DNA of 64,000 nt, from positions 1 through 64,000 of the forward strand of contig NZ_JAMQHS010000006.1 in NCBI RefSeq assembly GCF_023845585.1. Direction: 5' to 3'. The notes below the pieces were generated by a model. That model did no database searches. It was given only the letters and a program-made list of their open reading frames with translations, and was not told where the DNA came from. The position numbers were made by a program, and so were the translations under genes. Below, one piece after another: positions 44,641 to 52,720 of the stretch. Numbering within the stretch: position 1 is the first letter of the stretch; every line of letters begins with the position of its first letter. This DNA comes from Clostridium sp. CMCC3677. GTDB taxonomy: Bacteria; Bacillota; Clostridia; Clostridiales; Clostridiaceae.

Positions 44641-45387
44641 TTAGTTTAAAAAATTTAATATTAAATTTCTAAACTCTTTTTTATTGCTAAACATAGCAGG
44701 ATGATTTCCATTCTTAAAAATAATTAATTTAGAATTTTCTATTTTTAAATTGATGCTTTTTAATATACTTTCAATATTAGGTATTAAATCATCTTTCAAG
44801 CTTCCTGTAATCAAAATATCATTTTTTATATTACTAAGATTACAATCAAAAAAATTACCTTTATTTCTTGAAAAGTTTATAATTAAATTTGTATTTTGAT
44901 CAATAACATTTTTCCAATCAAAGCCATGCATAATAAACCAAAATAACTTTGAACTTAACTTACTTTTTGCTATTTTTCTATCATATAAAATTTTTTTAGC
45001 AAACTCATAAGATAAATTTTCTCCCATAAAACTATCCACAATTATTTTATTGAATAAAGCTGGTTCTTCTAATACAGCACTTAAAGCAATAATAGCTCCA
45101 CCGCTTGTACCTAATAAATTAACATTGCTAATACCTATATGTTTACACAATTCAATAACTAACATAGCATTAAAATGCCAATAGTTTAATGGTAATTCAT
45201 TTACTCTTTGAGATTTTCCCTGACCTACTAAATCTAACAAAATTACTTTAAAGTTTTTAGAATAGAATTTTAATTCTGGTATAAACATTTTTGAGGAAGC
45301 TGTATCCCCATGTATGATAACTAATGGTTTTCCTTCACCATATACTTTGTAATAAATATTAAAATTTTTGTATTTAAAATAAGACAT
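44641..45387 (-). CDS. Alpha/beta hydrolase
   Basis: A 248-aa alpha/beta-hydrolase fold protein. The oxyanion region is VIIHGDTAS near residue 25, the nucleophile elbow GTSGG (residues ~93-97), and the catalytic His is in KNGNHPAMF near 225 with Asp in LKDDLIPN near 195. Substrate unknown. The stop follows a 66-bp gap after the small membrane protein gene, and a ~680-bp gene-free region lies upstream. Confidence 0.8.
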   Translation of the reverse strand: MSYFKYKNFNIYYKVYGEGKPLVIIHGDTASSKMFIPELKFYSKNFKVILLDLVGQGKSQRVNELPLNYWHFNAMLVIELCKHIGISNVNLLGTSGGAIIALSAVLEEPALFNKIIVDSFMGENLSYEFAKKILYDRKIAKSKLSSKLFWFIMHGFDWKNVIDQNTNLIINFSRNKGNFFDCNLSNIKNDILITGSLKDDLIPNIESILKSINLKIENSKLIIFKNGNHPAMFSNKKEFRNLILNFLN

Positions 45388-45562
45388 TTTTTACCTCCAC
45401 GTAATAAACATAATAATTTTTCTACATAGTCTACACGGGAGAATTAGTAATTACTCTTACATATAGACTATTAAAGTCTATTAAAAATTCCCATACTTTT
45501 CACTCCTTAATTATATTAGTTAACTGCTACTGATATGATTTTCTTCATTTTTCATAAATTCA

Positions 45563-45999
45563 GGAAAATTCTTCATGTTTAATACCTACATATTCTTATT
45601 ATATTAATAACTCTTGCAAGAAAATTATAACATATTTTACAAATTTAAAATTGTTTAAATGTTAAACAATTTAGTTTATAATGTCTTGCTATTGTTTATA
45701 ATATTTTAGAATTGAGCAATAAAAAATATGACACTTTCATTTCTGAATAATTCTATATTTCAATCTGCTTTTTTCATATGGCACATTATTCAATTTTTAA
45801 GGAAAATCTTCATGTTTTGTTTCATCAAATCCACATGCCCGTAGCAATTATAATATAAAAATAAAGCGCCATAACAATTAAAAATCATTACAACTCTTTA
45901 TATATCTAATACTCTTATTTAACATATCTACTATTTGCCATTCTTCATATTGTATTAGAATTGCGAACTAAAAAATACCGCACATTCATTTTGAATAAT
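45563..45999. repeat. Old, diverged tandem duplication in a gene-free stretch
   Basis: Within the gene-free 45388-46064, two segments of about 190-200 bp (45563-45750 and 45801-45999) have the same order of landmarks: GGAAAAT-CTTCATGTT near one end, TTGC-ATTCTAAT/AAATAT in the middle, and GAATAAT at the other. Identity is patchy, so this is an old duplication or a family of leader-like elements. A small hairpin (AATTGTTTAAATG/TTAAACAATT) lies at 45648-45671. Confidence 0.35.
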
Positions 46000-46064
46000 A
46001 CGGTATTTACATAAATTTAGTTTTGTAATTTTATAAAATTAAATTTACAAAGCTATATAAGTTA

Positions 46065-46313
46065 CTATCCTTGGGACATTTCTTGTTTAACAACTGCAAT
46101 TTCTTCTGGAGTTGCTGGTTGTGCTGGTATATAATATCCTTTTTCTTTAGCTTTAGTAAAAAGATTATATTGACGATATTCATCTTGATTTCTCATTTGC
46201 TGAATTGTTTCACGTAATTGTTGATTTTCACATTGAGAAATTATACCACCATATCCTGCTAAACTTGCATTTAATCCAGCAAGATAATCACTTATCATTT
46301 CTTTTTCTTGCAT
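46065..46313 (-). CDS. CotF-type spore coat protein (second half)
   Basis: An 82-aa helical protein (EKEMISDYLAGLNASLAGYGG, then NQLRETIQQMRNQDEYRQYNL and KAKEKGYYIPAQPATPEEI). The DYLAGLNASL and NLFTKAKEKGYY patterns are typical of clostridial CotF-type coat proteins. With the 61-aa gene just upstream it forms the two-part arrangement of a CotF-like helical bundle. GGAGGTG precedes the ATG. It should be made in the mother cell late in sporulation. Confidence 0.8.
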   Translation of the reverse strand: MQEKEMISDYLAGLNASLAGYGGIISQCENQQLRETIQQMRNQDEYRQYNLFTKAKEKGYYIPAQPATPEEIAVVKQEMSQG

Positions 46314-46325
46314 ATTTTACACCTC

Positions 46326-46511
46326 CTAATTTAAAAATTCCATTAATTTTGCTTTACTTGCTTTTGCATCTTCAGAATCTTTTTTTAACATTTCTTTTAA
46401 TGTTGGATCAGTACATTGTTGTGAATAGTATTCTAACTTTTTCTCAATAGTACAATGAGCTCCAATTAAATGACGTAGATTTTGTAGTTCAAGCTGATTT
46501 AAATTTGCCAT
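46326..46511 (-). CDS. CotF-type spore coat protein (first half)
   Basis: A 61-aa helical protein, start chosen at ATG 46509-46511 behind GGAGGTGC. The sequence ELQNLRHLIGAHCTIEKKL, then YSQQCTDPTLKEMLKKDSED, is the N-terminal half of the CotF bundle. The gene ends 12 bp before the second half-gene, so the two are co-translated. A recognisable sporulation promoter is not obvious. Confidence 0.75.
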   Translation of the reverse strand: MANLNQLELQNLRHLIGAHCTIEKKLEYYSQQCTDPTLKEMLKKDSEDAKASKAKLMEFLN

Positions 46512-46611
46512 TATTTGCACCTCCAATTTAATAACTTCACTACTTAATATTTTCAATATAGAATATGTTTATTCATTTTTTAATAAATTTTTTATTTCTG
46601 AATCTTTTACT

Positions 46612-46720
46612 CTAAACTTTGAGAAATATATTACATAGCTGCTTTAAGCTCTCCATTTCCATCACCTAACTGTTCGCATATTTAGGATTAGGTCTTTCAA
46701 CTTTCACTTCATACAACAAC
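46612..46720 (-). pseudogene. Manganese-catalase / CotJC-like remnant
   Basis: In one frame YEVKVERPNPKYA is read, and after a one-base shift QLGDGNGELKAAM, stop, YISQSLE. Together they match the start of CotJC/manganese catalase proteins (ferritin-like), in which the full segment reads P-N-P-x-x-A...Q-x-G-G-x-x-G-E-L-x-A. Only about 40 codons remain. It lies beside the CotF genes, fitting an old coat-protein cluster. The gap 46557-46972 otherwise holds a sequence like ATTATTCAATTTTCAAAGATC (46775) that is common in clostridial spacers. Confidence 0.45.
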
Positions 46721-46853
46721 TGTTTTTTGTGTTCAAAAATTTATATTTTTCTTGCTAATATTCAATACCATATTATTCAATTTTCAAAGATCAGTTTTTC
46801 TTAACAAGTTCGTAATATTTACAAATTGTACACTTAATAAGAATTACGTAAAA

Positions 46854-46893
46854 AAACACCTAAGATAACTAAATCCTAAGTGTTTCTAAAAAA
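46854..46893 (-). terminator. Terminator of the gene at 46973
   Basis: AAACACTTAGG/CTTAGGTGTTT stem on the minus strand followed by a run of T, about 80 bp beyond the stop. Confidence 0.5.
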
Positions 46894-46972
46894 TTCTGAT
46901 GGCCATAAATAACTTTATTCTATGAGAATTTTTTCATACTCTTTAAATAGAGTATATTTTCCTATAAAGACT

Positions 46973-47452
46973 TTATAAATAATCTTTATTCTTAATTATT
47001 TTATTTCCTATAATTTTATACTCAGCAGGATATTCCTCTACTTTAAAAGGTATTGGAGTTTCCTCTATTCTATTATTTTCAGCTAAATACCTTATATGAA
47101 CATCTTCATATTTTTCACCTTTGCTTAACCAAAAGTAGTCCTCCATACACATTGCCCTAGTTCTTCTACATAATTCCCAAAAGTCATAATCTATTAATCC
47201 CATAACCTCTAATATCTCATCTATATTTGCTCTTTCTTTTGGAACAACCCTATCTTCAAGCCAAAATACAATATCATCATGAGAAGGTTTATAAGATATA
47301 TTCCAGTTTTTATAACTATACATGCCTAATGGTAGATACTGTCTATTTATAATTTCATCATATTTTTCAAAACTAAATTTTTTAGTATTTGTATCATAAA
47401 TAAGATCCCCAGCAGGAACATCTTTATACATTAATATATACTTGTCTATCAT
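46973..47452 (-). CDS. HipA-N-like protein of unknown function
   Basis: A 159-aa soluble protein. The C-terminal part, RVVPKERANIDEILEVMGL, then WELCRRTRAMCMEDYFWLSKGE, resembles a domain found in clostridial HipA-related and prophage proteins. It lacks a kinase domain. TTATAGTC-type A+T promoter sequence is upstream; a weak AAGGAG site precedes the start. Single gene with its own terminator. Confidence 0.5.
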   Translation of the reverse strand: MIDKYILMYKDVPAGDLIYDTNTKKFSFEKYDEIINRQYLPLGMYSYKNWNISYKPSHDDIVFWLEDRVVPKERANIDEILEVMGLIDYDFWELCRRTRAMCMEDYFWLSKGEKYEDVHIRYLAENNRIEETPIPFKVEEYPAEYKIIGNKIIKNKDYL

Positions 47453-47580
47453 AAAATCTCCTTCTGAATTTTTGAATGTTTATTAAATTATTGATTACTC
47501 ACTTCAATTTATCATTAATCTTGTCTATATTATATCAAATATTAATTTTTTTAAACTTAACTACATTAAATGTACAATAA

Positions 47581-47633
47581 AAAAGAATCTACCAAAATAG
47601 TCTTTTAAAAGTGTCTATTCTATAGGTTCCATT
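47581..47633 (-). repeat. Hairpin repeat, copy 2 of 3
   Basis: AAGTGTCTATTCTATAGGTTCC is the best-conserved arm, with a degenerate partner starting GAATCTACC. Copies 1 and 3 are at 24461-24518 and 51645-51700. It lies in the gap between the HipA-N-like gene and the DUF4097 gene. Confidence 0.55.
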
Positions 47634-47727
47634 TTACTTTGTACATGGATTTTATATTATTATCTCCAAAATCATCTAATAACTTTTGAAAATAACTAAT
47701 AATATTTCATTTTTTCATTATAAAAAT

Positions 47728-48525
47728 CTAATTTCCCACATTTATTGAACCTATTCCAACTGATAAATCAAAAGTATACTTTTCCTCACCTGATGTTTGA
47801 GCCTTAATATTATAATGTCCATCCCCTTTTTCTGTTACTATATTAACTGGAGAATTTTTAGGTATTATAATATCAATATCACCAACGCCCCCTTCATATT
47901 CAAGATTTCCACCTACTTCTGCCATTTTAAGTTTTAGTTTTCCCACGCCTCCATTGATTTTAATATCTCCACATTTTTCTTTTAAATTTAAATCAAATTC
48001 ACTAGCTCCTGACTCTAAATTTAACTTATCAAATTTAATATCTTCACATTTTGATTTTACTGAGCCACCGCTAATATCAATGTTTTTAGCTTTTATTCCT
48101 TCTATATCTAATATTCCTGCTCCTTGATCGAATTTAAAATTCCCTTTAAATTTTGAAGGAACCATAATATCTAATCTAGATATATTCTTTTCACCATTCA
48201 TATCCAACCTACTTGATTTATATTCTTTTTCAATTATTTGAATTTCATGACCAGTTCTTTTTACGCCAAAACCATCACTTTTTTGAGAAAGTTTACCTGT
48301 CACCTTTACTTCTTCCCCATCGTAACTCTTAATAGATACCTGAGCTGCATAAATTTCTACGTTAATATCAGTTGCATTATCAAGCTTTATTTTTTCATCT
48401 ATAAGTTTATTTTCATTTGAAACTTCGCTTTCTTTATTAGATATGGTAGTTTGAGTTTTAGTATTACATCCTACAGATGAAATTAATACTATTCCTACAA
48501 TAGCTAAAATCAATATTTTTTTCAT
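47728..48525 (-). CDS. DUF4097 (adhesin-like beta-helix) lipoprotein
   Basis: A 265-aa lipoprotein. The signal ends in SVGC (Cys20). The mature part is a DUF4097 beta-solenoid, with repeated D-I-x-I-x-G-G patterns (NIDISGGSVKSKC, GDIKINGGVGKLKL, GNLEYEGGVGDIDI). DUF4097 proteins are found near envelope regulators and bacteriocin-immunity systems, with unclear function. A GGGGTAATAATA site precedes the ATG. It is a single gene. Confidence 0.8.
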   Translation of the reverse strand: MKKILILAIVGIVLISSVGCNTKTQTTISNKESEVSNENKLIDEKIKLDNATDINVEIYAAQVSIKSYDGEEVKVTGKLSQKSDGFGVKRTGHEIQIIEKEYKSSRLDMNGEKNISRLDIMVPSKFKGNFKFDQGAGILDIEGIKAKNIDISGGSVKSKCEDIKFDKLNLESGASEFDLNLKEKCGDIKINGGVGKLKLKMAEVGGNLEYEGGVGDIDIIIPKNSPVNIVTEKGDGHYNIKAQTSGEEKYTFDLSVGIGSINVGN

Positions 48526-48650
48526 TATTATTACCCCTTAAAAACTTATTTACCTATTACTTAATTATATTATATAATTTTTTCCATAATAATTAATTTT
48601 TACTTAATTTAATGCTCAATAATTGTATATTTGGGTTTTAGAATATAAAA

Positions 48651-48685
48651 AAATATTACTGAAATTTTTCTTTTCAGTAATATTT
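48651..48685 (-). terminator. Terminator of the MBL-fold gene
   Basis: AAATATTACTGAAA and its complement form a 14-bp stem, followed by a T run on the minus strand, 37 bp beyond the stop. Confidence 0.7.
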
Positions 48686-48721
48686 AAAATAAATATGTTA
48701 ATTATCTTTTATTTCTAAAAT

Positions 48722-49540
48722 CTATTTCATCATTTCCAATCTTTCATAGCATAAGTTACGAAACAACTGACAGTATTTACGAAATCCACTTTGTCCGATT
48801 AAATAAATGTTTGACATATAACTCATTCTTTTTTGTGAATATGCAATACGTTCCAATCCATTATCTAGTCCTGTATGATTACTAAGTGCTATCTCTACAT
48901 TTTTATCTTCAGCTTGTTCCATAAAGTAATCTAATGACTTCATGTAAATCACAATGCCTTCTATATTTTGAGGTGGATTAGATCCTCCCCATAAAGCTGC
49001 TTGATACGTCTTATTATTTTCTGTTACATTAAATATAAAACTAAGGCCACCTGGTGTATGTCCTGGAGTATCATAAACATAAATTATTTTATCCCCAAGA
49101 ATAATTTTATCTCCATCCTTAACATAAACATCAATTTTATAGTCCTTCCATGTCTCAGGTCTATTCTTTTTTGCTGGCTTTTCTTCCCAAAATATATCAT
49201 CTATTTTTGATAGATATGTTTTAGCATTAGAGGCATTTACAATCCACTTTCCACAGCCTGTATGATCTACGTGTCCATGAGTTAACACCAACTTTTTTAT
49301 ATCTTCTGGATTCCAACCAACATCTTTAATTGCAAAAACAATTGCATCAAATGCCTCTTCACATGGCCATATAGCATCTATAATAATTAATCCTTCAGTA
49401 GTTTTTAAAACAAAACAGTTTGTTTCTTTTTGTGCAATAATAAGCAAATCGTCAAATATAAGTGAATGAGTAAAATAAGACATATCCTCCATTCCTTTTA
49501 TTGTTTCCATTGTAATTATTGGTTTTTCTAATCTTAACAT
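48722..49540 (-). CDS. MBL-fold metallo-hydrolase
   Basis: A 272-aa metallo-beta-lactamase-fold protein. The HxHxDH zinc motif is THGHVDHTGC (residues ~88-97), with further ligands in DTPGHTPGG (~155-163) and a C-terminal ALSNHTGLDNG. AAAGGAGAATTTT precedes the ATG. The C-terminal region SYMSNIYLIGQSGFRKYCQL is helical. The reaction is unknown; relatives include glyoxalase II-like and lactonase-like enzymes. Single gene with its own terminator. Confidence 0.85.
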   Translation of the reverse strand: MLRLEKPIITMETIKGMEDMSYFTHSLIFDDLLIIAQKETNCFVLKTTEGLIIIDAIWPCEEAFDAIVFAIKDVGWNPEDIKKLVLTHGHVDHTGCGKWIVNASNAKTYLSKIDDIFWEEKPAKKNRPETWKDYKIDVYVKDGDKIILGDKIIYVYDTPGHTPGGLSFIFNVTENNKTYQAALWGGSNPPQNIEGIVIYMKSLDYFMEQAEDKNVEIALSNHTGLDNGLERIAYSQKRMSYMSNIYLIGQSGFRKYCQLFRNLCYERLEMMK

Positions 49541-49887
49541 ATAAAATTCTCCTTTGATAATCGTATTATATTATTTGCTAAAACGATGTACAAAGTTTTA
49601 TATTAAAATAACAATACTGCACTTAAAAAAGTTTAAAAATAAATATTCCTTTATTTACAATATCATTATTTTTGATGAATCTTTCTCTCTGTACAACGCC
49701 CATCATTTTATGTGCACAGAGTTAATTCGATTCTTTGGATGCATTTTTAAATATATTTTCATTATTTTCTTTCCTTTACTTTCATTAAATTATTTATATA
49801 ATAATAGTGTCACGTATAATTAAATACTATAATATTTTTTATATAATTCCAACTGAATTTCTTTTCTCATAGTCCAAACGTCATGTT

Positions 49888-50682
49888 TTATTTAGATGAT
49901 ATTGGAAGTGTTGTGCAAGTCAATGCTCCACCTCCCTTTATTATTTCTGAGTAATCTATATAAATCACATTTATTCCATCTTTATCAAGGATTTCACATA
50001 GTTTTTTGCTAGATGAAATTACAGTATTATTTCCTATTGTTATAAAGTTTGCTGCTAAATTCTTTGCTTCTTCTTTTTCTATATAATAACACTTCTTGAA
50101 ACTCTTTTCTATAATATCCATATCATATATATAATCACTAATTACACAACTATCTTGTGATATTACATTAAATACACAATCCAAATGCAGCATTTCCTCC
50201 TTATTAAATCTTATAGGTACAACCTTATAATCTTTATTTTCTTCCTTTAAAATTTTCTCAAGTTCATTTATCCCTTCTATTGATGTTGCATTGCTTTGTC
50301 CTACAAATACTGTGTTATCATGCAACACCACATCTCCTCCTTCTATAAAATTATTTATCTTTTTTACTTTTATATTATTCCCCTTAAAGAATTCTTCTAA
50401 GGCTTTATATTCTTCAGTCCTACTTTTAGCCTTCATTTTTCCTATAAATAAAATCTCATCTATAGCAAATGCTATATCCCTTGTATAAACTTGAGATATT
50501 CCATACTTAGGATCTAAAAAATAAGTTACAATACCCTCTTGTGATAGTATATTTATGAAGTTATTGTACTGCTTAAACATTATTTCTTTATTTATTTCCT
50601 TTTTTTCTACCTTATAATTTACTGGATAACACAATATTACTTCTTGTAGCTTGTTATATCTATTTTTCAAGTTTATATTCAT
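49888..50682 (-). CDS. Dimethylargininase / amidinotransferase-like enzyme
   Basis: A 264-aa enzyme of the guanidino-modifying (pentein) fold. Expected catalytic points are visible: NFIEGGDVVLHD (substrate Glu-Gly-Gly-Asp), HLDCVFNVI (His-x-Asp) and GGGALTCTTLP (nucleophile Cys). It fits the DDAH group, which hydrolyses methylarginine or related guanidines, producing citrulline. An AGGAGAAATA site precedes the ATG. The upstream 347-bp gap 49541-49887 has no recognised gene. Confidence 0.85.
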   Translation of the reverse strand: MNINLKNRYNKLQEVILCYPVNYKVEKKEINKEIMFKQYNNFINILSQEGIVTYFLDPKYGISQVYTRDIAFAIDEILFIGKMKAKSRTEEYKALEEFFKGNNIKVKKINNFIEGGDVVLHDNTVFVGQSNATSIEGINELEKILKEENKDYKVVPIRFNKEEMLHLDCVFNVISQDSCVISDYIYDMDIIEKSFKKCYYIEKEEAKNLAANFITIGNNTVISSSKKLCEILDKDGINVIYIDYSEIIKGGGALTCTTLPISSK

Positions 50683-50736
50683 ATTTTATTTCTCCTTCTA
50701 TATACTTAACACCCAAAACATTAGGTATTAATTACA

Positions 50737-51286
50737 TTACCACCCTAATAGCCTCTTTTCCAAATCATCATAGTCATACTCCCTAGGTTCAAAATTATTA
50801 AATTTCAAATTAGTACCCTTTCTTTTTGATTTATCATGAACTCTTCTTTTTATCCTTTCCTTTAAACTTGTCATATTTACTTGGATACCATTCTTTTCTC
50901 CAATTTTTTAGTATGCCATTAATGTAATTCATATTTTCCTTAGTAAACTCTAATGCCTTATTACTTGCCATCTTAACATTATCATATCCATGACTAGAAA
51001 TAGCTAGCTTAAGAGAACATAAGTTAAGTCCACCAATTACTCCTGTGATACTTTCATAATACTTAAGTAACTCTCCTGCATTAACTTAAAGACTGTCTAT
51101 ATTACTTACCACATTACTAATAGTATTTCCCCCATTTTCTATTACATGTGACTCATTATTATTTTTATAATTATTTTCAATTCTACATGAATTATTATCT
51201 TTATTTCCCACTTCACGTAATTCATCTAAAGTTTTATCTTCTTCAAAACGTTTATTATATAAGCAAAAAATAATCTTATTTCTAGA
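50737..51286 (-). pseudogene. Phage replication initiator (DnaD-like) remnant
   Basis: A degraded frame reads FCLYNKRFEEDKTLDELREVG, an Asn-rich linker, then a TAA, then NAGELLKYYESITG, NLCSLKLAISSHGYDNVKM, ALEFTKENMNYINGILKNWRKE and, after a one-base shift, MTSLKERIKRR through YDYDDLEKRLLGW. This is the DnaB_2/DnaD domain and tail of a phage replisome organiser. The N-terminal part is missing. No other prophage gene is present nearby. Confidence 0.75.
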
Positions 51287-51363
51287 CTATCTTTATTCTT
51301 TCAATAAATGATTATCTTCTTGGATTTTCAAATGCCTCTCTAGAATTAACTTTTATTTATCAA

Positions 51364-51699
51364 CTATTTCTTAAATATATTTATACCAGATAAAATGCTT
51401 ATTAGTAATAAAATACCAAGCCTTATCCAATCCATAATAAGTGCTAAATCTCCACCTAATACAACATCTAAAGATGTATTAAATTCATCAACATAAACTC
51501 CCGTATTCCAAAATAATTTAAAACCCTTTATGTTAAGTTCAATATTAAATTCACAATTTTTAGAATTATGTTTTAATGCTATCAATATCAATAATACCAA
51601 TATAATTGATATTGATATTATTAACATTCCATGTAAAGAACACAAAAAATACCTATAGAGGAGATACTTTTTTCTAAGTGTCCACTCTATAGGTACCAT
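51364..51699 (-). CDS. Small membrane protein
   Basis: The reading frame gives 111 aa, but its first 24 codons lie in the hairpin repeat; a start at ATG 51625-51627 (MLIISISIILVLLILIALKHN) is more credible and gives 87 aa. It has a first helix at residues 1-17 and a second near 65-80 (LGILLLISILSGINIF). No family recognised. Expression from a read-through promoter is uncertain. Confidence 0.4.
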   Translation of the reverse strand: MVPIEWTLRKKYLLYRYFLCSLHGMLIISISIILVLLILIALKHNSKNCEFNIELNIKGFKLFWNTGVYVDEFNTSLDVVLGGDLALIMDWIRLGILLLISILSGINIFKK

Positions 51700-51700
51700 T
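51645..51700 (-). repeat. Hairpin repeat, copy 3 of 3
   Basis: ATACCTATAGAGGAGATACTTTT pairs with AAGTGTCCACTCTATAGGTA, about 18 of 20 positions, followed on the minus strand by a T run. Copies 1 and 2 are at 24461 and 47581. All three face the same way (minus strand). Confidence 0.65.
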
Positions 51701-51704
51701 CTAT

Positions 51705-51733
51705 AAAAAGAGCAACTAAAAAGTTACTCTTTT
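51705..51733 (-). terminator. Terminator after the GGGtGRT relic
   Basis: AAAAAGAGCAACT/AGTTACTCTTTT near-perfect stem with a short A loop and T-rich tail on the minus strand. Confidence 0.7.
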
Positions 51734-51813
51734 CATCTATATCAACATGAGTTATTAATGCATATATAAATCCGTTGACAATCCGTTGACAAATTAATAT
51801 TTTGTTGTAACAA

Positions 51814-51924
51814 CAAAAGACTATTTGTTCATTTCTTCTTCAACAGCAACAGCTACTGCAACAGTGCATCCTACCATCTAAGTTGTTACCCATTCCGATA
51901 AGACCCATCATTTCAATGTGAGCT
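51814..51924 (-). pseudogene. Duplicated 3' end of the GGGtGRT gene
   Basis: These 111 bp match the last ~103 bp of the intact GGGtGRT gene plus its first bases beyond the stop (52714-52823), with only a few substitutions and a one-base insertion near 51885 that shifts the frame. It reads HIEMMGLIGMGNN and then diverges. The true gene ends at 52721. The copy lies about 890 bp further downstream, beyond a DUF3791/DUF3990 cassette. Confidence 0.85.
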
Positions 51925-52170
51925 AATATTATATTTTTTCTCCCATTCTCTAAATAATTCATCAACAATGTATTGAGAACTTTCAGCCCATAAAACAGAT
52001 TCTGTGTTTTCAAGTGCTTTATATGTGTTAGATTCATAAAATTTTTTAAGGACTTTTTCAAATGTTTCCCCTGTTTTTTCACATATAATGCTAATAATTT
52101 TTTCAATCTTCATTATAATATCTAAAGTTATATCTTGTCCTTTATATGAATATTTGTTCATCATATTCAT
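51913..52170 (-). CDS. DUF3791-like protein (downstream member)
   Basis: An 85-aa helical protein: DIIMKIEKIISIICEKTGETFEKVLKKFYESNTYKAL, then SVLWAESSQYIVDELFREWEKKY. The pattern (Y-x-S-x-T-Y-x-x-L, then L-W-A-E-S-x-x-Y-I-V-D) is that of the small partner proteins flanking DUF3990 genes. A TAGGAGATATG-type site precedes the ATG. Its last codons (ISSH) run into the GGGtGRT duplicate, so the native C-terminus may be changed. Confidence 0.65.
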   Translation of the reverse strand: MNMMNKYSYKGQDITLDIIMKIEKIISIICEKTGETFEKVLKKFYESNTYKALENTESVLWAESSQYIVDELFREWEKKYNISSH

Positions 52171-52270
52171 ATCTCCTAAAATCTAGTTTATCTTTAGACT
52201 TCTTTAAATCTATTTTATCAAATACTGTATTAGTTCCATGAAATAATACTAATTCATTATTAATTAACAT
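52142..52270 (-). pseudogene. Truncated DUF3990 (ADP-ribosyltransferase-like) gene
   Basis: From ATG 52268-52270 the frame reads NNELVLFHGTNTVFDKIDLKKSKDKLDF and then runs into the next gene's leader and stops at codon 43. The opening matches DUF3990 proteins, ART-fold enzymes of about 160 aa starting L-Y/F-H-G-T/S-N. The catalytic remainder is lost. The start overlaps the preceding DUF3791 stop by 11 bases. Confidence 0.65.
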
Positions 52271-52541
52271 ATCCTTTTCTCCTAATTACATCTTCAACAA
52301 AATTTATACTTTCCTCTAAACTTTGAGTATGTAAAACATCATATTGAGAACGTATTAACTTAATAATATCATACCTATTAAATATATCTAAAGCCTTACT
52401 ACTACTTATGTTATGATTATATGCAAAACCTTCAATGGCTTCTATTACTAATAAATTTTTATCATGTTCTATACTATTCATACTAAGCCCCCAGCTATTC
52501 TTTATTACACATATCTTAACATTAAAATTACACCTCTTCAA
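52260..52541 (-). CDS. DUF3791 protein (upstream member)
   Basis: Up to 93 aa, or about 73 aa if started at MNSIEHDKNLL. The DUF3791 pattern is visible: LVIEAIEGFAYNHNISSSKALDIFNRY, then LIRSQYDVLHTQSLEESINFVED. DUF3791 genes usually precede a DUF3990 gene and are thought to be its partner. It overlaps the truncated DUF3990 frame by 11 bases, so coupling was intended. Confidence 0.7.
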   Translation of the reverse strand: MKRCNFNVKICVIKNSWGLSMNSIEHDKNLLVIEAIEGFAYNHNISSSKALDIFNRYDIIKLIRSQYDVLHTQSLEESINFVEDVIRRKGYVN

Positions 52542-52631
52542 ATATATTAAAACCTATTTTTCCAAATACCTCATTATTAAACTCTAAATTCTTTATCATA
52601 ACACTAATTGTTACCAAACATAAATTTATAC

Positions 52632-52679
52632 AAAAAATACCCACATTCACAGATCCTAAAATCTATAAATGTGAGTATT
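52632..52679 (-). terminator. Terminator of the GGGtGRT operon
   Basis: AATACTCACATT and its near-complement form a stem 42 bp beyond the stop, followed on the minus strand by TTTTTTG. Confidence 0.7.
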
Positions 52680-52720
52680 CATATAAGCTAATTACTCAGC
52701 TTTAACAATTAGTCAAAAGA

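Noticed and set aside
49554..49823. An 89-codon plus-strand open frame
   Set aside because: Very rich in Ile/Phe/Tyr/Leu without family likeness, no ribosome-binding site, and it lies in a plain A+T-rich gap. Chance open frame.
51840..52106. An 88-codon open frame ending in a Cys-rich tail
   Set aside because: It is an out-of-frame reading of the DUF3791-like gene followed by the frameshifted GGGtGRT duplicate; not a gene.
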